The notes beneath the pieces were generated by a model. That model ran no database searches. It saw nothing but the letters and a program-made list of their open reading frames with translations, and was not told the origin of the DNA. Below, in pieces: positions 15,795-25,398 of a DNA stretch of 64,000 nucleotides. The DNA lies in the NCBI GenBank assembly GCA_017644005.1, contig JAEPMJ010000001.1, forward strand, positions 868,001 to 932,000, written 5' to 3'. This stretch comes from Rhizobiaceae bacterium (GTDB lineage Bacteria; Pseudomonadota; Alphaproteobacteria; Rhizobiales; Rhizobiaceae). The translations under genes and the position numbers were made by a program. Every line of letters starts with the position of its first letter. Within the stretch, counting starts at the first letter, position 1.

Positions 15795-16754
15795 TTAGTG
15801 TTTATGGCCGCCTTCGGCCTTGCGAACCGGAAATGCGATTTCCACGGAGCCGGCCTTTTCGAACTCCAGTGTTACGGGAACCGTGTCGCCGTCCTTGAAG
15901 GGCGTTGCGACGCCCATGAACATGACATGCAGTCCACCTGGCTTGAGCTCGACTGTGCCGCCGGCCGGAATTTCGAGACCGCCATCGACGGGCCGCATGG
16001 TCATGACGTCGTTGACGACTTCCATGGAGTGGATTTCCACTTTTGTCGCGACAGGCGAAGAGCCGCCAACAAGTCGATCGGCCTCCGAGCCCCGATTGGC
16101 GATGATCAAATAGCCGCCCCCTGCCGGCTGGTTGGGCAGCATGGCGCGAGCCCATGCCGAGCTGATCTCAAGGTCGCCGACAACGAGAGTCGTGTCCATG
16201 CCCGCATGCGTACCGTGGCCGCCATGCGCACCATCGCCGGACGCGAGGATAACGAGTTGCGGAGCGGGATGTTCCAGTTCATGCGGATCCTGACCTTCTG
16301 CGGGAATCTCATCCCAGGCAACTTCACCGCCCATGCAGAACTGGGTGGTCACAAAATATAACGTCTGACCCGCTTTAACGCCGGACAGCGAGCCCGACAG
16401 AACGAACTCATCATAATGGCTGTCGTCGAGTTCGCCCCCAGACCAGGTGACAACCCGTGTCCCTGAAGAGACCTCCCGACCGTGGAGAGAATAGGTCTTC
16501 CCGTAGTCTCCGGCCTCAATGTCCAGTTCCCAGCCGGCCTTCGGCATCGGCTTCACGCCGATATAGCCTTCGGGGATTTCGACGCGGACCGTGTGCGTGG
16601 CCTGCCCATCGCAGCCATGGGGTACGCGCAGAACGGCCTTGTAGCCGCCTGTTGCAGCCTCGGATTTCTCCAAGGTGGCGTGAGCGGTGGCCGGGGTGGC
16701 CGAGAAAAGAGCGAAAATGCCCGCGGCTGCGAGCGAACCAATAAGATGACGCAT
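15795..16754 (-). CDS. YcnI (DUF1775)-PCuAC fusion, periplasmic copper-binding protein
   Basis: The 319-residue protein fuses two copper-handling domains. After a signal peptide (residues 1-24, ending ATA) the mature chain starts with histidine (HATLEKSEA), the N-terminal His used for copper by YcnI/DUF1775 proteins; this domain runs to about residue 175. A His/Gly linker follows, then a PCuAC domain (about 185-305) with the H-x-M...M...H-x-M copper(I) set in EIHSMEV, VMTM and LHVMFM. The tail ends GGHKH. PCuAC chaperones deliver copper to cytochrome oxidase. ATG 16754 has AAGGACG upstream, and longer frames lose the signal peptide. It is in an operon with the DUF2946 gene. Confidence 0.92.
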   Translation of the reverse strand: MRHLIGSLAAAGIFALFSATPATAHATLEKSEAATGGYKAVLRVPHGCDGQATHTVRVEIPEGYIGVKPMPKAGWELDIEAGDYGKTYSLHGREVSSGTRVVTWSGGELDDSHYDEFVLSGSLSGVKAGQTLYFVTTQFCMGGEVAWDEIPAEGQDPHELEHPAPQLVILASGDGAHGGHGTHAGMDTTLVVGDLEISSAWARAMLPNQPAGGGYLIIANRGSEADRLVGGSSPVATKVEIHSMEVVNDVMTMRPVDGGLEIPAGGTVELKPGGLHVMFMGVATPFKDGDTVPVTLEFEKAGSVEIAFPVRKAEGGHKH

Positions 16755-16812
16755 GATACGTCCTTTCAACGTCTGAAAAAAGGAGATGTGACCCGCCGGG
16801 GGCCGGTGTTCT

Positions 16813-17211
16813 TCAGACGAGGATTGGCGGTGCACGTATAGCCGGTGGCGAGCCGGTGGCCTTGCCGGGTGGGAGCGGGCCGAATTCCGCAGACGGCCAG
16901 TTTGCTGCGACAGCCGCCGGCGGCGCAAATGCCGGTTCCGATACCAGCGTGCTTTTGAGTGCGGCGGCGCCGGTACATTGATGAACGCCGATACATGCCG
17001 GGCAGTTTTCGGGCATACCGGCCGGCACGCCTTCGCCGTCGCCGGTTGCGCCCGCAAGTGTGCAGATAACAAAATCCTGGCTGGCTGCCTGTGCGGCACT
17101 CAGAGACTGCAGCGCGTTTAGGACAACGAGGAGGCCGGCAAGCGCGGCAAACAGCACGCCTTCGCGGCGCAGACTTTCGAACCAGCTTGTACGGCGCGAA
17201 ACCATGCTCAT
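16813..17211 (-). CDS. DUF2946 family exported protein
   Basis: This 132-residue protein has an N-terminal hydrophobic segment (about residues 17-42) and the DUF2946 layout: a cysteine in FVICTLAG, then ENCPACIG with a CxxC, and a proline-rich tail. DUF2946 proteins commonly sit beside copper-uptake genes, and the CPxC-like pair could bind copper; no activity is established. It precedes the YcnI-PCuAC gene by 58 bp in the same direction, supporting a shared copper-related operon. The 214 bp upstream, to the LOG gene, contain no recognisable riboswitch or gene. Confidence 0.78.
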   Translation of the reverse strand: MSMVSRRTSWFESLRREGVLFAALAGLLVVLNALQSLSAAQAASQDFVICTLAGATGDGEGVPAGMPENCPACIGVHQCTGAAALKSTLVSEPAFAPPAAVAANWPSAEFGPLPPGKATGSPPAIRAPPILV

Positions 17212-17425
17212 GGCTTCGCTCTAGGCTCTTTCACCCCCATTGGGAAGTGGTCGACTTGCCACACTGGCGGAAGGCGTCGGTAAGCAAGCCGAAGGGGCCT
17301 ACTGGCAGCAAGTGTACTCGATGCGGCAGCCGCTCGAGGAGGCCGTGCAGTACCCCATAGCGTAGTCTAGCCTGCTGCTTACAGAATCGGCGGACTACCC
17401 ATAATCGGGGATCGCGTCACAGCGT

Positions 17426-18307
17426 TCAGTCGGCAATCTCGTAGAACGCCTTGATCACGCTCCACGCCTCGTCCGCGGTATCGACCAGCGAAATCAGCGT
17501 CTCGTCGCCGGGCGATACCGTCCCCTGCTCAACCAGGAAGTCGATGTTGATCGCCTGATCCCAGAACTCCTTGCCGAAAAGCAGAACCGGCACCCGCTCC
17601 ATGCGCCCGGTCTGTATCAGTGTCAGCGTTTCGAACAGCTCGTCCAGCGTCCCGAAGCCGCCGGGAAATACGGCCACCGCCTTCGCCCGCATGATGAAGT
17701 GCATCTTGCGGATGGCGAAATAGTGGAAATTGAAGCACAGATCGGGCGTGACATATTTGTTCGGCGCCTGCTCGTGCGGCAAGACGATATTGAGACCGAT
17801 CGACGGTGCGCCGCAGTCGGATGCACCGCGGTTGCCTGCTTCCATCACGCCCGGGCCGCCGCCGGTGACAATCACATACTCACGGTAGTAGGATTTCGCC
17901 GAGTGCTCCGAGCAGATTCGGGCGAACTGCCGTGCTTCGGCATAATAGCGGCTGTTGGCCGTGAGGTTTTTCTTCTGCGTCTCGTTCTTGGCTGCCCAGG
18001 CATCGCCGCCCGGCTCGGGGATTCGGGCACCGCCGAAGATAATGACCGTGGAGCGGATGCCCTTCTCGGTCAGCACCATTTCGGGCTTCTGCAATTCGAG
18101 CTGGAGGCGGACCGGCCGCAGTTCGCGCCGGGTGAGAAAATCCTCGTCTGAAAAGGCCAGCCGATATGTGGGCGCTTCCGTCTGCGGCGTGCGCGGGACG
18201 CTGCGCGCGCGCTGCAAGTCCTCATCCGAATGCGGGAGCGGCGTCCAGCCATTGTCTTCTGTAGCGGTCATTGCATAAATCCCCGGTCTCAACTCGAAAT
18301 GCGTCAT
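17426..18307 (-). CDS. LOG/TIGR00730 family Rossmann protein (nucleotide 5'-monophosphate phosphoribohydrolase-like)
   Basis: This 293-residue protein carries the lysine-decarboxylase-like LOG signatures GGGPGVMEAGNRGA and PGGFGTLDELFE (the PGGxGTxxE motif), the catalytic and binding elements of cytokinin-riboside-5'-monophosphate phosphoribohydrolases. It has an N-terminal extension of about 90 residues compared with short LOG proteins, as in many proteobacterial members. In bacteria such enzymes probably salvage nucleotides rather than make cytokinins. ATG 18271 is an alternative start. It is divergent from dapD. Confidence 0.9.
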   Translation of the reverse strand: MTHFELRPGIYAMTATEDNGWTPLPHSDEDLQRARSVPRTPQTEAPTYRLAFSDEDFLTRRELRPVRLQLELQKPEMVLTEKGIRSTVIIFGGARIPEPGGDAWAAKNETQKKNLTANSRYYAEARQFARICSEHSAKSYYREYVIVTGGGPGVMEAGNRGASDCGAPSIGLNIVLPHEQAPNKYVTPDLCFNFHYFAIRKMHFIMRAKAVAVFPGGFGTLDELFETLTLIQTGRMERVPVLLFGKEFWDQAINIDFLVEQGTVSPGDETLISLVDTADEAWSVIKAFYEIAD

Positions 18308-18431
18308 ATCGAGACGCTTCCCGCAATTGACCCCCCGGCGCGCTTGACTTAGGTTCCGCGCGGCCTTCGGGCCAGTCCCTCCCGGACCCTACGGGCTTCC
18401 CCTTAACAGCCAGTGTAGTGGAGCACTTGCC

Positions 18432-19286
18432 ATGGCCAAGGCAGATCAAACGGCACTTGAGTCAACAATCGAGAAAGCGTTCGAGGAACGTGACAGAATC
18501 AGCGCCGACACCGGCGGCAGCGTGCGTTCGGCAGTGGACGCAGCGCTAGACCTTCTGGATCGGGGCGAAGCGCGTGTTGCATCTCGCGGCGAGGACGGCA
18601 CCTGGCAGGTCCACCAATGGCTGAAAAAGGCGGTGTTGCTGTCTTTCCGGCTCAACCCCATGGAAGTGATCCGGGGCGGACCCGGCGAAGCAACATGGTG
18701 GGACAAGGTGCCCTCCAAGTTCACCGGCTGGGGTGGCGCGGATTTCGACAAGGCGGGGTTTCGGGCCGTACCCGGCGCCATCGTGCGGCGTTCGGCCTAT
18801 GTCGCGCCCGGCGCCGTGCTGATGCCTTCTTTCGTGAATCTCGGCGCCTATGTCGGTGAGGGCACGATGGTGGACACGTGGGCAACCGTCGGCTCCTGCG
18901 CGCAGATCGGCGCGAATGTGCATCTGTCGGGCGGTGTCGGCATCGGCGGTGTGCTGGAACCAATGCAGGCCGGGCCGACGATCATCGAAGACAATTGTTT
19001 CATCGGCGCGCGTTCGGAGGTTGTCGAAGGCTGCATCATCCGCGAAGGATCGGTGCTCGGCATGGGCGTCTTTATCGGCAAGTCGACGAAGATCGTCGAC
19101 CGCGCCACCGGCGAGGTGTTTACGGGTGAGGTTCCGCCCTATTCGGTGGTGGTGGCAGGCACGATGCCCGGCAAGAACGTGCCTGGTGAAAACTGGGGGC
19201 CCAGCCTCTATTGCGCTGTTATCGTCAAGCGCGTCGACGAAAAGACCCGGTCGAAAACCTCGATCAACGAGCTGCTGCGAGATTGA
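18432..19286 (+). CDS. dapD: 2,3,4,5-tetrahydropyridine-2,6-dicarboxylate N-succinyltransferase
   Basis: DapD succinylates tetrahydrodipicolinate in the lysine/meso-diaminopimelate pathway. The 284-residue protein has an N-terminal helical domain and a left-handed beta-helix with hexapeptide repeats (from about residue 105: [20 protein letters not shown] onwards). [32 protein letters not shown] and [17 protein letters not shown] are DapD-specific. The product is taken on by DapC and then DapE, the latter encoded 0.9 kb downstream. The start ATG 18432 matches the usual [14 protein letters not shown] N-terminus. Confidence 0.98.
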   Translation: MAKADQTALESTIEKAFEERDRISADTGGSVRSAVDAALDLLDRGEARVASRGEDGTWQVHQWLKKAVLLSFRLNPMEVIRGGPGEATWWDKVPSKFTGWGGADFDKAGFRAVPGAIVRRSAYVAPGAVLMPSFVNLGAYVGEGTMVDTWATVGSCAQIGANVHLSGGVGIGGVLEPMQAGPTIIEDNCFIGARSEVVEGCIIREGSVLGMGVFIGKSTKIVDRATGEVFTGEVPPYSVVVAGTMPGKNVPGENWGPSLYCAVIVKRVDEKTRSKTSINELLRD

Positions 19287-19366
19287 AATCCGCGTTCAAC
19301 GGTCGCACTCTGTCCGCCCCGGCGGACCGGATTCGGCCCGCGCAACAAAGAGAGGGGGCATTTACC

Positions 19367-19717
19367 ATGGACTGGAAGTATCTGCTTACGAGCTTTGAAG
19401 GGCGAATCAACCGCGCGAAATTCTGGGCCGGTGTCGGCGTTCTATTCGCCGCCGGACTGCTCGCCAATCTGATCGATATGATGCTTGGCCTGCAAATCGC
19501 AGAAGGTCTCGGAATTCTCGGGGCGATCGTGGGTCTGGTATCGATCTATCTCGGCATCGCCCTCTACGCCAAGCGGTGGCATGACCGCGATAAATCCGGA
19601 TGGTGGACGCTGATCATCCTGATTCCGCTTATCGGGCCGATCTGGCTGCTCGTGGAATGCGGAATCCTTGAAGGCACCAAGGGTGCAAACCGTTTTGGAC
19701 CGGATCCCCTTGGGTAG
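19367..19717 (+). CDS. DUF805 family membrane protein (first of two)
   Basis: The 116-residue protein starts MDWKYLLTSFEGRINRAKFWAG, the standard DUF805 opening (F-x-GRxxRxxFW). It has three to four transmembrane helices and the closing KRWHDRDKSGWW...PxxGPIWLLVECGILEGTKGANRFG pattern, all family hallmarks. The function of DUF805 proteins is unknown. ATG 19367 is preceded by GAGAGGGGG. It lies between dapD and dapE and is directly followed, with overlap, by a second DUF805 gene. Confidence 0.88.
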   Translation: MDWKYLLTSFEGRINRAKFWAGVGVLFAAGLLANLIDMMLGLQIAEGLGILGAIVGLVSIYLGIALYAKRWHDRDKSGWWTLIILIPLIGPIWLLVECGILEGTKGANRFGPDPLG

Positions 19718-20072
19718 CAGAACATTTTTTTGGCTGTTCTTCGGGTTGTCTGGCCGCATAAGCCGGATAACCCACTTCTGGGCCGGGCTGCTGCTCTACC
19801 TGGCGCGGCTGTATCCTGTCTACAAGATCATCACCAGTTCCGGAAACGAAGCCGCGCAGACCAGCTGGGGCGGTGTGTTTCTAATGGTGCTTGGCGCGGC
19901 CATTGTGTGCCACATTTCGCTGGCGGTTAAACGGCTGCACGACCTCAATGCTTCAGGCTGGTTTGCGTTTCTCTTCCTGATCGGAGATTTTCTGTTCTGG
20001 ATCGTGCTCAGTCTGATACCTGGCCATTCCGGGCCGAACCGATACGGTTCCCGGCCAGATGCGCCGAATTAG
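19668..20072 (+). CDS. DUF805 family membrane protein (second of two)
   Basis: A second DUF805 domain has the family motifs LSGRISRITHFWAG near the N-terminus, LAVKRLHDLNASGW in the middle and GPNRYG near the end, with about three transmembrane helices. It overlaps the previous gene, and its true start is unclear: TTG 19668, GTG 19683 or TTG 19710, the last overlapping the preceding stop. No ATG is available before the conserved core, so translational coupling to the first DUF805 gene is likely. The two proteins are diverged paralogues. Confidence 0.75.
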   Translation: MKAPRVQTVLDRIPLGSRTFFWLFFGLSGRISRITHFWAGLLLYLARLYPVYKIITSSGNEAAQTSWGGVFLMVLGAAIVCHISLAVKRLHDLNASGWFAFLFLIGDFLFWIVLSLIPGHSGPNRYGSRPDAPN

Positions 20073-20148
20073 TTCGCATTACGGCTAGCGGCCGCCCGGC
20101 GGGGTCGATGTCGTGACAGCCGAACCTGTTTCCAGTATCTGATCACCG

Positions 20149-21327
20149 ATGCGTCATCCAACAGACCCCGCTGAAATCCTTGCCGCTCTTATTCGCTGCC
20201 CGTCGGTAACTCCGGCCGAAGGCGGCGCACTGGCTGCACTGGCTGGGATGCTTGATCCACTTGGATTCAAGGTCGAACGTCCACTTTTTTCTGAAGCCGG
20301 GACGGCTGACGTCGAAAACCTGTATGCACGGATATCAGGCAACGGGCCGCATCTGATGTTTGCCGGCCACACCGACGTCGTGCCACCAGGCGACGCCGCG
20401 GCATGGAGCCATGCGCCCTTCTCAGCCGACATCGTCGACGGCGAGATGTATGGGCGCGGCGCGGTTGACATGAAAGGCGGAATTGCCTGCTTCGTTGCAG
20501 CGATTGCACGCCGCATGAAAAAGCAAGGTCCACTGCCTGGCAGCATCTCGCTCCTGATCACCGGGGACGAGGAAGGTCCGGCGATCAACGGCACGGTCAA
20601 GCTGCTGGAATGGGCGGCTAACAATGGCGAGCGCTGGGATGGCGCAATTGTCGGCGAGCCGACAAATCCCGACGCCATGGGGGACATGATCAAGATCGGA
20701 CGGCGCGGGTCGCTCTCCGGCACCGTCACCGTAAACGGCACCCAGGGCCACGCGGCATATCCGCATCTGGCCGACAATCCGCTGCCCGGGCTGCTGGCGC
20801 TTGCCGGCGCCCTGCTCTCACCGTCCTTCGACGAAGGCTCAGCCGACTTCCAGCCGACCAATCTCGAGATCTCTTCCATCGACACCGGAAACCCGGCTGT
20901 GAATGTAATCCCCGCGAAGGCGACGTTTGCCTTCAACATCCGATTCAACGACAGCTGGACGCCTGAAACCCTGAGGGCGGAGGTTGCCGAGCGGCTAGAC
21001 AAGGCGGCCAGCCGCCGAACCGGCGCCAAACCAGTCCGCTACGACCTTGTCTGGCGTGACCGGCCGAGCCCCGTGTTCCTGACCCGCGACGAAAAGCTGA
21101 TCGGGCTGCTTTCCGGAGCCGTGGAGGACGTGACCGGTCGCGCACCAAAGCTGTCGACCTCGGGCGGCACGTCGGATGCCCGCTTCATCAAGGACTACTG
21201 TCCGGTCGTCGAGTTTGGTCTTGTGGGGCAGACAATGCACATGGTGGACGAGCGTGTCGCTCTTGCAGACCTTGAGACACTCACCGCGATCTATGAGCGC
21301 TTCCTGGAAAACTGGTTCGGGCGCTGA
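20149..21327 (+). CDS. dapE: succinyl-diaminopimelate desuccinylase
   Basis: DapE removes the succinyl group from N-succinyl-LL-diaminopimelate. The 392-residue M20 metallopeptidase-fold protein shows the zinc sites [12 protein letters not shown] (His and the following Asp), [10 protein letters not shown], and GDEEGPA with the catalytic Glu. The dimerisation lid region follows with [42 protein letters not shown] near the C-terminus is DapE-typical. It works with DapD upstream. The next gene starts 3 bp after its stop. Confidence 0.97.
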   Translation: MRHPTDPAEILAALIRCPSVTPAEGGALAALAGMLDPLGFKVERPLFSEAGTADVENLYARISGNGPHLMFAGHTDVVPPGDAAAWSHAPFSADIVDGEMYGRGAVDMKGGIACFVAAIARRMKKQGPLPGSISLLITGDEEGPAINGTVKLLEWAANNGERWDGAIVGEPTNPDAMGDMIKIGRRGSLSGTVTVNGTQGHAAYPHLADNPLPGLLALAGALLSPSFDEGSADFQPTNLEISSIDTGNPAVNVIPAKATFAFNIRFNDSWTPETLRAEVAERLDKAASRRTGAKPVRYDLVWRDRPSPVFLTRDEKLIGLLSGAVEDVTGRAPKLSTSGGTSDARFIKDYCPVVEFGLVGQTMHMVDERVALADLETLTAIYERFLENWFGR

Positions 21328-21329
21328 CG

Positions 21330-21920
21330 ATGCCGAGCGCGGAGGACATTCAGACATACCTGGCCGGCGTATGGAAACTGATGAACGGCCGCGCGGAGGG
21401 ATTGCGCCAGCTTGACCTTACCGTCGACGGGTTCTGGAACTCGTTCTTCGCAATTCTGGTGGCACTTCCGGCTCTCGGTGTCGGCTGGGTGTCGTTTGCA
21501 AACGAACTGGCGGGAAGCGACCCTTTCGCCTACCGCCTCTGGATACTGGCGAAACTGGCAGTCGTTGACCTGGTGAGCTGGGTCGGGCCGATCATCCTGT
21601 TTGCTCTCGTAGCCAGGCCTGTTGGCCTGATTGACCGCTTCGTACCCTATGTGGTTGCATCCAACTGGGCATCCGCTGCGTTTGCCTGGCTGTTGCTTCC
21701 GCCATCGCTGATAGACCTGTTCTGGCCCGCTTCGGAGGAGGCGACCGACATAATCTCCCTCGTGGTGGTTATCGTGACGCTTGTGCTTGCCTGGCGGTTG
21801 ACTAACACCGTGATTGCGCGTGGCGCGGCGGTCGCGACGGCGGTGTTCTTCGCCATGATCGCGGTTTCGGTGACCATCCTGCTGGTGCTGCAGCCGTTTC
21901 TTGGGCTGGCAATCGCCTAG
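21330..21920 (+). CDS. conserved multi-pass membrane protein of unknown function
   Basis: The 196-residue protein has about five to six hydrophobic helices (from about residue 35: FWNSFFAILVALPALGVGWV; then IILFALVARPVGLID, WASAAFAWLLLPP, IISLVVVIVTLVLAW and VFFAMIAVSVTILLVL). No recognisable motif or domain was found. It begins only 3 bp after dapE, so it is almost certainly cotranscribed with it. It may belong to a small alphaproteobacterial family that accompanies dapE, but that rests on my recollection of similar neighbourhoods. It converges with the MFS gene. Confidence 0.75.
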   Translation: MPSAEDIQTYLAGVWKLMNGRAEGLRQLDLTVDGFWNSFFAILVALPALGVGWVSFANELAGSDPFAYRLWILAKLAVVDLVSWVGPIILFALVARPVGLIDRFVPYVVASNWASAAFAWLLLPPSLIDLFWPASEEATDIISLVVVIVTLVLAWRLTNTVIARGAAVATAVFFAMIAVSVTILLVLQPFLGLAIA

Positions 21921-21927
21921 CCGAACG

Positions 21928-23094
21928 TCAGCGCCAGGTCATCATGATCGAAAACAGCATCAGGACCCCGGCCAGCGTCGCTGCGGCGGCAAAACCCGCC
22001 TGTGCGTAGACAGGCCCGAACGCAAGCGTTCCTGCAAAAGCCGCCAGATAGGTGACGGTGCTGTTCAGGCCCATGATCGCACCACGACGCGACGGATCGA
22101 TGGCTGTCAACCGAACGATAAGCAGATTGAGGCCGAAGTGATTGGCGATGCCCCAGATCACAACACACAAGGCGATTGCGGCGAAACTGCCCGACAATAC
22201 AGCCATCAGCGCATAGATGCAGGCAACGGCGCCAAAGGCCAGAGGCAGCAGCTTGCGTGCCTCGTGGCGCTGCATGAGGCGATCGAGGAATGCCGCGCCG
22301 CCGAAACCCAGTCCGTAAAGCAAAGCCAGAATGCCGTTGTAGCTTACCGGGCGTCCAAGCGCATTGACAGTGTGGTCGCCGATATAGGCGTATGCTCCGT
22401 AAAAAGCACCCATGAATGCGCCGCAGGCAGCAAGCAGAGGTACGACACCTGGAATTGCGAGTGCCGCGAATGGCTGCATCGCCGCGTCGGCGGACCGGGT
22501 GTCGCGCTGGCCGTTCAGCATGAGAGCCAAAGAGGCCGCGACAGCAAGCATCCCGACACAACCGTAGACCGCGCGCCAATGGACGATGTCGGCCAGCAGC
22601 GCCGAGAGGGAAACACCGGTCACCATGCTCAAGGTCCATCCTGTGAGGACAATACCGATGGTTTCGTTTTCACGACCGGCGGGCGCAACAAGCGCAGCGC
22701 TCGAATAGATCGCCGGAAGAGCGACGCCTGCAGCCAGGCCAGCGATCATCTGGGCGAAGGTCAGAAAATCGGCGGTGGGTGCAATTGCGCTGCCGACCAG
22801 GGCAATTGCCAATGCGACAAAGGCCACGCGAAGCAAACGCCACGCGCCGAACCGGTCGATAAAACGGGCTAGAAACAGAGCACTTGCCGCGGTGCCCAGC
22901 CCGAACCCGGCCGAGGCTACCATCACGCGCTGAACCGAAACACCGAAGGCGGCCGCTACCTCAGGTGCAATCGGCGCCAGCACCAGCGAATTGCTGCCTA
23001 TGACCGTAACCGCGCCCGTCAAGATGAAGGCGGCCGGCGGAATTCGCGCACCCGCCGATGGAAGGGTGAATGAGATTTGATCAATCTTCGTCAT
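21928..23094 (-). CDS. MFS transporter
   Basis: The protein of about 388 residues has 12 predicted transmembrane helices and the MFS A-type loop ALFLARFIDRFGAWRLL between helices 2 and 3. A repeat-like half begins near ALLYGLGFGGAAFLDRLMQRH. The family imports or exports small molecules; the substrate is not readable. ATG 23094 (MTKIDQISF) was preferred to the ATG at 23118 because it leaves a 51-bp gap to the divergent Lrp-type gene. The pairing suggests that the regulator controls the transporter, possibly for amino-acid efflux (inference). Confidence 0.88.
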   Translation of the reverse strand: MTKIDQISFTLPSAGARIPPAAFILTGAVTVIGSNSLVLAPIAPEVAAAFGVSVQRVMVASAGFGLGTAASALFLARFIDRFGAWRLLRVAFVALAIALVGSAIAPTADFLTFAQMIAGLAAGVALPAIYSSAALVAPAGRENETIGIVLTGWTLSMVTGVSLSALLADIVHWRAVYGCVGMLAVAASLALMLNGQRDTRSADAAMQPFAALAIPGVVPLLAACGAFMGAFYGAYAYIGDHTVNALGRPVSYNGILALLYGLGFGGAAFLDRLMQRHEARKLLPLAFGAVACIYALMAVLSGSFAAIALCVVIWGIANHFGLNLLIVRLTAIDPSRRGAIMGLNSTVTYLAAFAGTLAFGPVYAQAGFAAAATLAGVLMLFSIMMTWR

Positions 23095-23145
23095 TTTATT
23101 AGGATAGGCAAAAATCATTCGGCAACAACGCGAAAGAGCCTAACG

Positions 23146-23688
23146 ATGCAAGAAACAGATGGCATTCGCCCGAACCCGCCTGCCGCAGCTTCACTCGACG
23201 CCCTGGACCGAAAGATATTAGGCGTTCTGGTCGAGGATGCGTCGGTAAGTTACGCCGAACTCGGCTCGCGAGTAGGGCTTTCGGCGCCTGCGGCGCATGA
23301 GCGGGTCAAGCGCCTGAAGCGCAGCGGCATCATCCAGAAGATCGCCGCGTTGATCGAACCCAATTCGGTTGGCAAAGGGCTGCTTGCATTCGTTCATGTG
23401 GACACCAGCGGCTGGGGCAAAACACCGGCGCTGATGGCTGTCGCTGAATACCCGGAGGTAGAGGAGGTTCACTCCGTCGCTGGCGACGCCTGCATGTTGT
23501 TGAAGGTGCGGGCCGAAAACACGCACGCTCTGGAAGGCGTTCTGGCCCGGCTTTACGACACACCCGGAGTTCTGGCCACGCGCAGCTATGTGGTCCTTTC
23601 CACCTATCTGGAACGTCCACCTCAGCCGGGCATTACGTCGAGCTGGCCAATTCCCAACGCAGCGAAGGCTGCAAGCGCAGCTCAGTAG
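23146..23688 (+). CDS. Lrp/AsnC family transcriptional regulator (second)
   Basis: The 180-residue protein has an N-terminal helix-turn-helix ([20 protein letters not shown] then [19 protein letters not shown]) and a RAM ligand domain ([35 protein letters not shown]). ATG 23146 gives the usual length plus a short N-terminal extension. It is divergent from the MFS transporter gene. The short gap between them holds only a weak imperfect TTAGG/CCTAA repeat. Its last 7 bp overlap the convergent truA stop. The effector is unknown. Confidence 0.9.
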   Translation: MQETDGIRPNPPAAASLDALDRKILGVLVEDASVSYAELGSRVGLSAPAAHERVKRLKRSGIIQKIAALIEPNSVGKGLLAFVHVDTSGWGKTPALMAVAEYPEVEEVHSVAGDACMLLKVRAENTHALEGVLARLYDTPGVLATRSYVVLSTYLERPPQPGITSSWPIPNAAKAASAAQ

Positions 23689-24425
23689 TCAACCCGCATC
23701 AGAAAGAGGCCGTCCGCCGGCGCGACCGGGCCGCAGGCGGACCGGTCGACGGCTTCCAGCGCCGCCTTCACGTCATCCGCCGTCCATGCGCCTTCGCCGA
23801 CCCGCTTCAGCGTGCCGACCAGGGAACGCACCTGATTGTGCAGGAACGAACGCGCCGAGGCGCGGATTTCGACCATGTCGCCGTTGCGCGTGACTGCGAG
23901 CACATCGAGCGTTTTCACCGGACTTTTCGACTGGCACTGGACCGATCGGAATGTCGTGAAGTCGTGCCTGCCGGTAAGCACCTGCGCGGCTTCATGCATG
24001 GCATCCGCATCGAGGCTGCGCGCTACGTGCCAGACCTGACCGCGCTCCAGCGCCGGCTGCGCGCGGCGATTGAGAATTCGGTACAGATAGTGACGGGCCG
24101 TGGCGGAGAAGCGCGCGTCAAACCCGGTATCGACGGCGCATGCGGCGGTCACGGCGACCGTTTCGCCTGCCGACGCCAGATGAGCGTTGATTGCGGCGGC
24201 GATGCGGTCGGTCTGCCATTCGCGGGAAAGGTCGAAATGAGCGACCTGCCCGCGCGCGTGGACGCCGGCATCGGTACGGCCGGCACCGCGGATTGTCACA
24301 ACCTCACCGCAAAAGGCATGAATTGCCCGTTCGACCGCCGCCTGCACCGAGTGCTGGTCGGTCTGGCGCTGCCAGCCGGCGTAGGCGGCGCCGTCATATT
24401 CGATGTCGATACGGTAGCGCGGCAC
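23682..24425 (-). CDS. truA: tRNA pseudouridine synthase A
   Basis: TruA makes pseudouridine at positions 38-40 of the tRNA anticodon stem-loop. The 247-residue protein starts with [18 protein letters not shown] and contains the catalytic-aspartate motif [12 protein letters not shown] (about residues 49-60). It also has ARHYLYRI and the C-terminal [19 protein letters not shown] pattern, all TruA signatures. It is followed downstream by no further genes on its strand, and it lies 2 bp after fmt, forming the def-fmt-truA operon common in Rhizobiales. Confidence 0.98.
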   Translation of the reverse strand: MPRYRIDIEYDGAAYAGWQRQTDQHSVQAAVERAIHAFCGEVVTIRGAGRTDAGVHARGQVAHFDLSREWQTDRIAAAINAHLASAGETVAVTAACAVDTGFDARFSATARHYLYRILNRRAQPALERGQVWHVARSLDADAMHEAAQVLTGRHDFTTFRSVQCQSKSPVKTLDVLAVTRNGDMVEIRASARSFLHNQVRSLVGTLKRVGEGAWTADDVKAALEAVDRSACGPVAPADGLFLMRVDY

Positions 24426-24427
24426 CG

Positions 24428-25387
24428 TCAGCGCACCAGAACGCCGGGCGCGAGTTTGGCGCCGCGCTGAAAGTCATCAGCGAAAAGCGGCTTGCCGCCG
24501 GCGCGTTGCAGCTCGATCAACCGCACGGCACCCGCACCGCAGGCGATGGTCAATTCGCCGTCGATCACCGTGCCAGGTTGAATACCGGTGCCATTGGAGC
24601 CTGCCTTAGGGCGCGCTGCAACCGCCGAGCGTAGCAGCTTTACCCGTTCGCCGCTGCCGGCGATTTCCATTTCGCACCATGCTCCCGGAAATGGCGACAG
24701 GCCGCGAATGTGATTGTGAACCTCATCGGCCGGTCGCGACCAGTCAACGCGCGTTTCGGCCTTGGCGATCTTGTGCGCGTAAGTCGCGCCTTCGTGCAAC
24801 TGCGGGGTCAACGTCAGCTTGCCGGCTTCCAGCTGCGCCAGCGCCTCGACCATGAGCGCTGCGCCAGCCCCGGCCAATTCGTCATGCAATTCGCCGGCCG
24901 TCATATCCAGGCCAATCGGAATGCGATGCGTCAACGCGACAGGGCCGGTGTCCAGACCTTCATCCATCTTCATGATCATGATGCCGGTTTCGGTGTCGCC
25001 TGCCATCACGGCGCGCTGGATGGGCGCGGCACCGCGCCATCTGGGCAGCAGCGAGGCATGGCCGTTAAACGCACCCAGGCGCGTGCCCTCCAGCACCGCT
25101 CCCGGTAGCAACAGCCCATAGGCTACAACGATCGCGGCGTCGGCATTCAGCGCTGCAAATGCCTGCTGCTCGGCCTCACCGCGCAGACTTTTCGGCGTGC
25201 GGACCTCAATGCCGAGATCCTCGCCAAGCCGGTGCACCGGCGAGGGCTTGAGCTCAAGCCCGCGCCGCCCGGCCGGGCGCGGCGGCTGCGTATAAACCGC
25301 AGCTATCTCGTGCCCGGCATCGGCGACAGCGTGCAACGTGGCAACGGCGAAATCCGGCGTTCCCATAAAGACGAGGCGAAGTGGCAT
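24428..25387 (-). CDS. fmt: methionyl-tRNA formyltransferase
   Basis: Fmt formylates initiator Met-tRNA using 10-formyl-tetrahydrofolate. The 319-residue protein has [16 protein letters not shown] at the N-terminus, the catalytic region [21 protein letters not shown] with the Asn-His-Ser pattern, and a downstream aspartate in [10 protein letters not shown]. The C-terminal OB-like tRNA-binding domain runs to the end. It starts 11 bp after def, placing both N-formyl-methionine enzymes in one operon with truA. Confidence 0.98.
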   Translation of the reverse strand: MPLRLVFMGTPDFAVATLHAVADAGHEIAAVYTQPPRPAGRRGLELKPSPVHRLGEDLGIEVRTPKSLRGEAEQQAFAALNADAAIVVAYGLLLPGAVLEGTRLGAFNGHASLLPRWRGAAPIQRAVMAGDTETGIMIMKMDEGLDTGPVALTHRIPIGLDMTAGELHDELAGAGAALMVEALAQLEAGKLTLTPQLHEGATYAHKIAKAETRVDWSRPADEVHNHIRGLSPFPGAWCEMEIAGSGERVKLLRSAVAARPKAGSNGTGIQPGTVIDGELTIACGAGAVRLIELQRAGGKPLFADDFQRGAKLAPGVLVR

Positions 25388-25398
25388 GCCGCGCGCCC

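Noticed and set aside
17212..17425. Possible metal or cobalamin riboswitch before the copper operon
   Set aside because: Some short GC-rich elements resemble riboswitch pieces, but no B12 box, TPP box or other conserved core was found on either strand.
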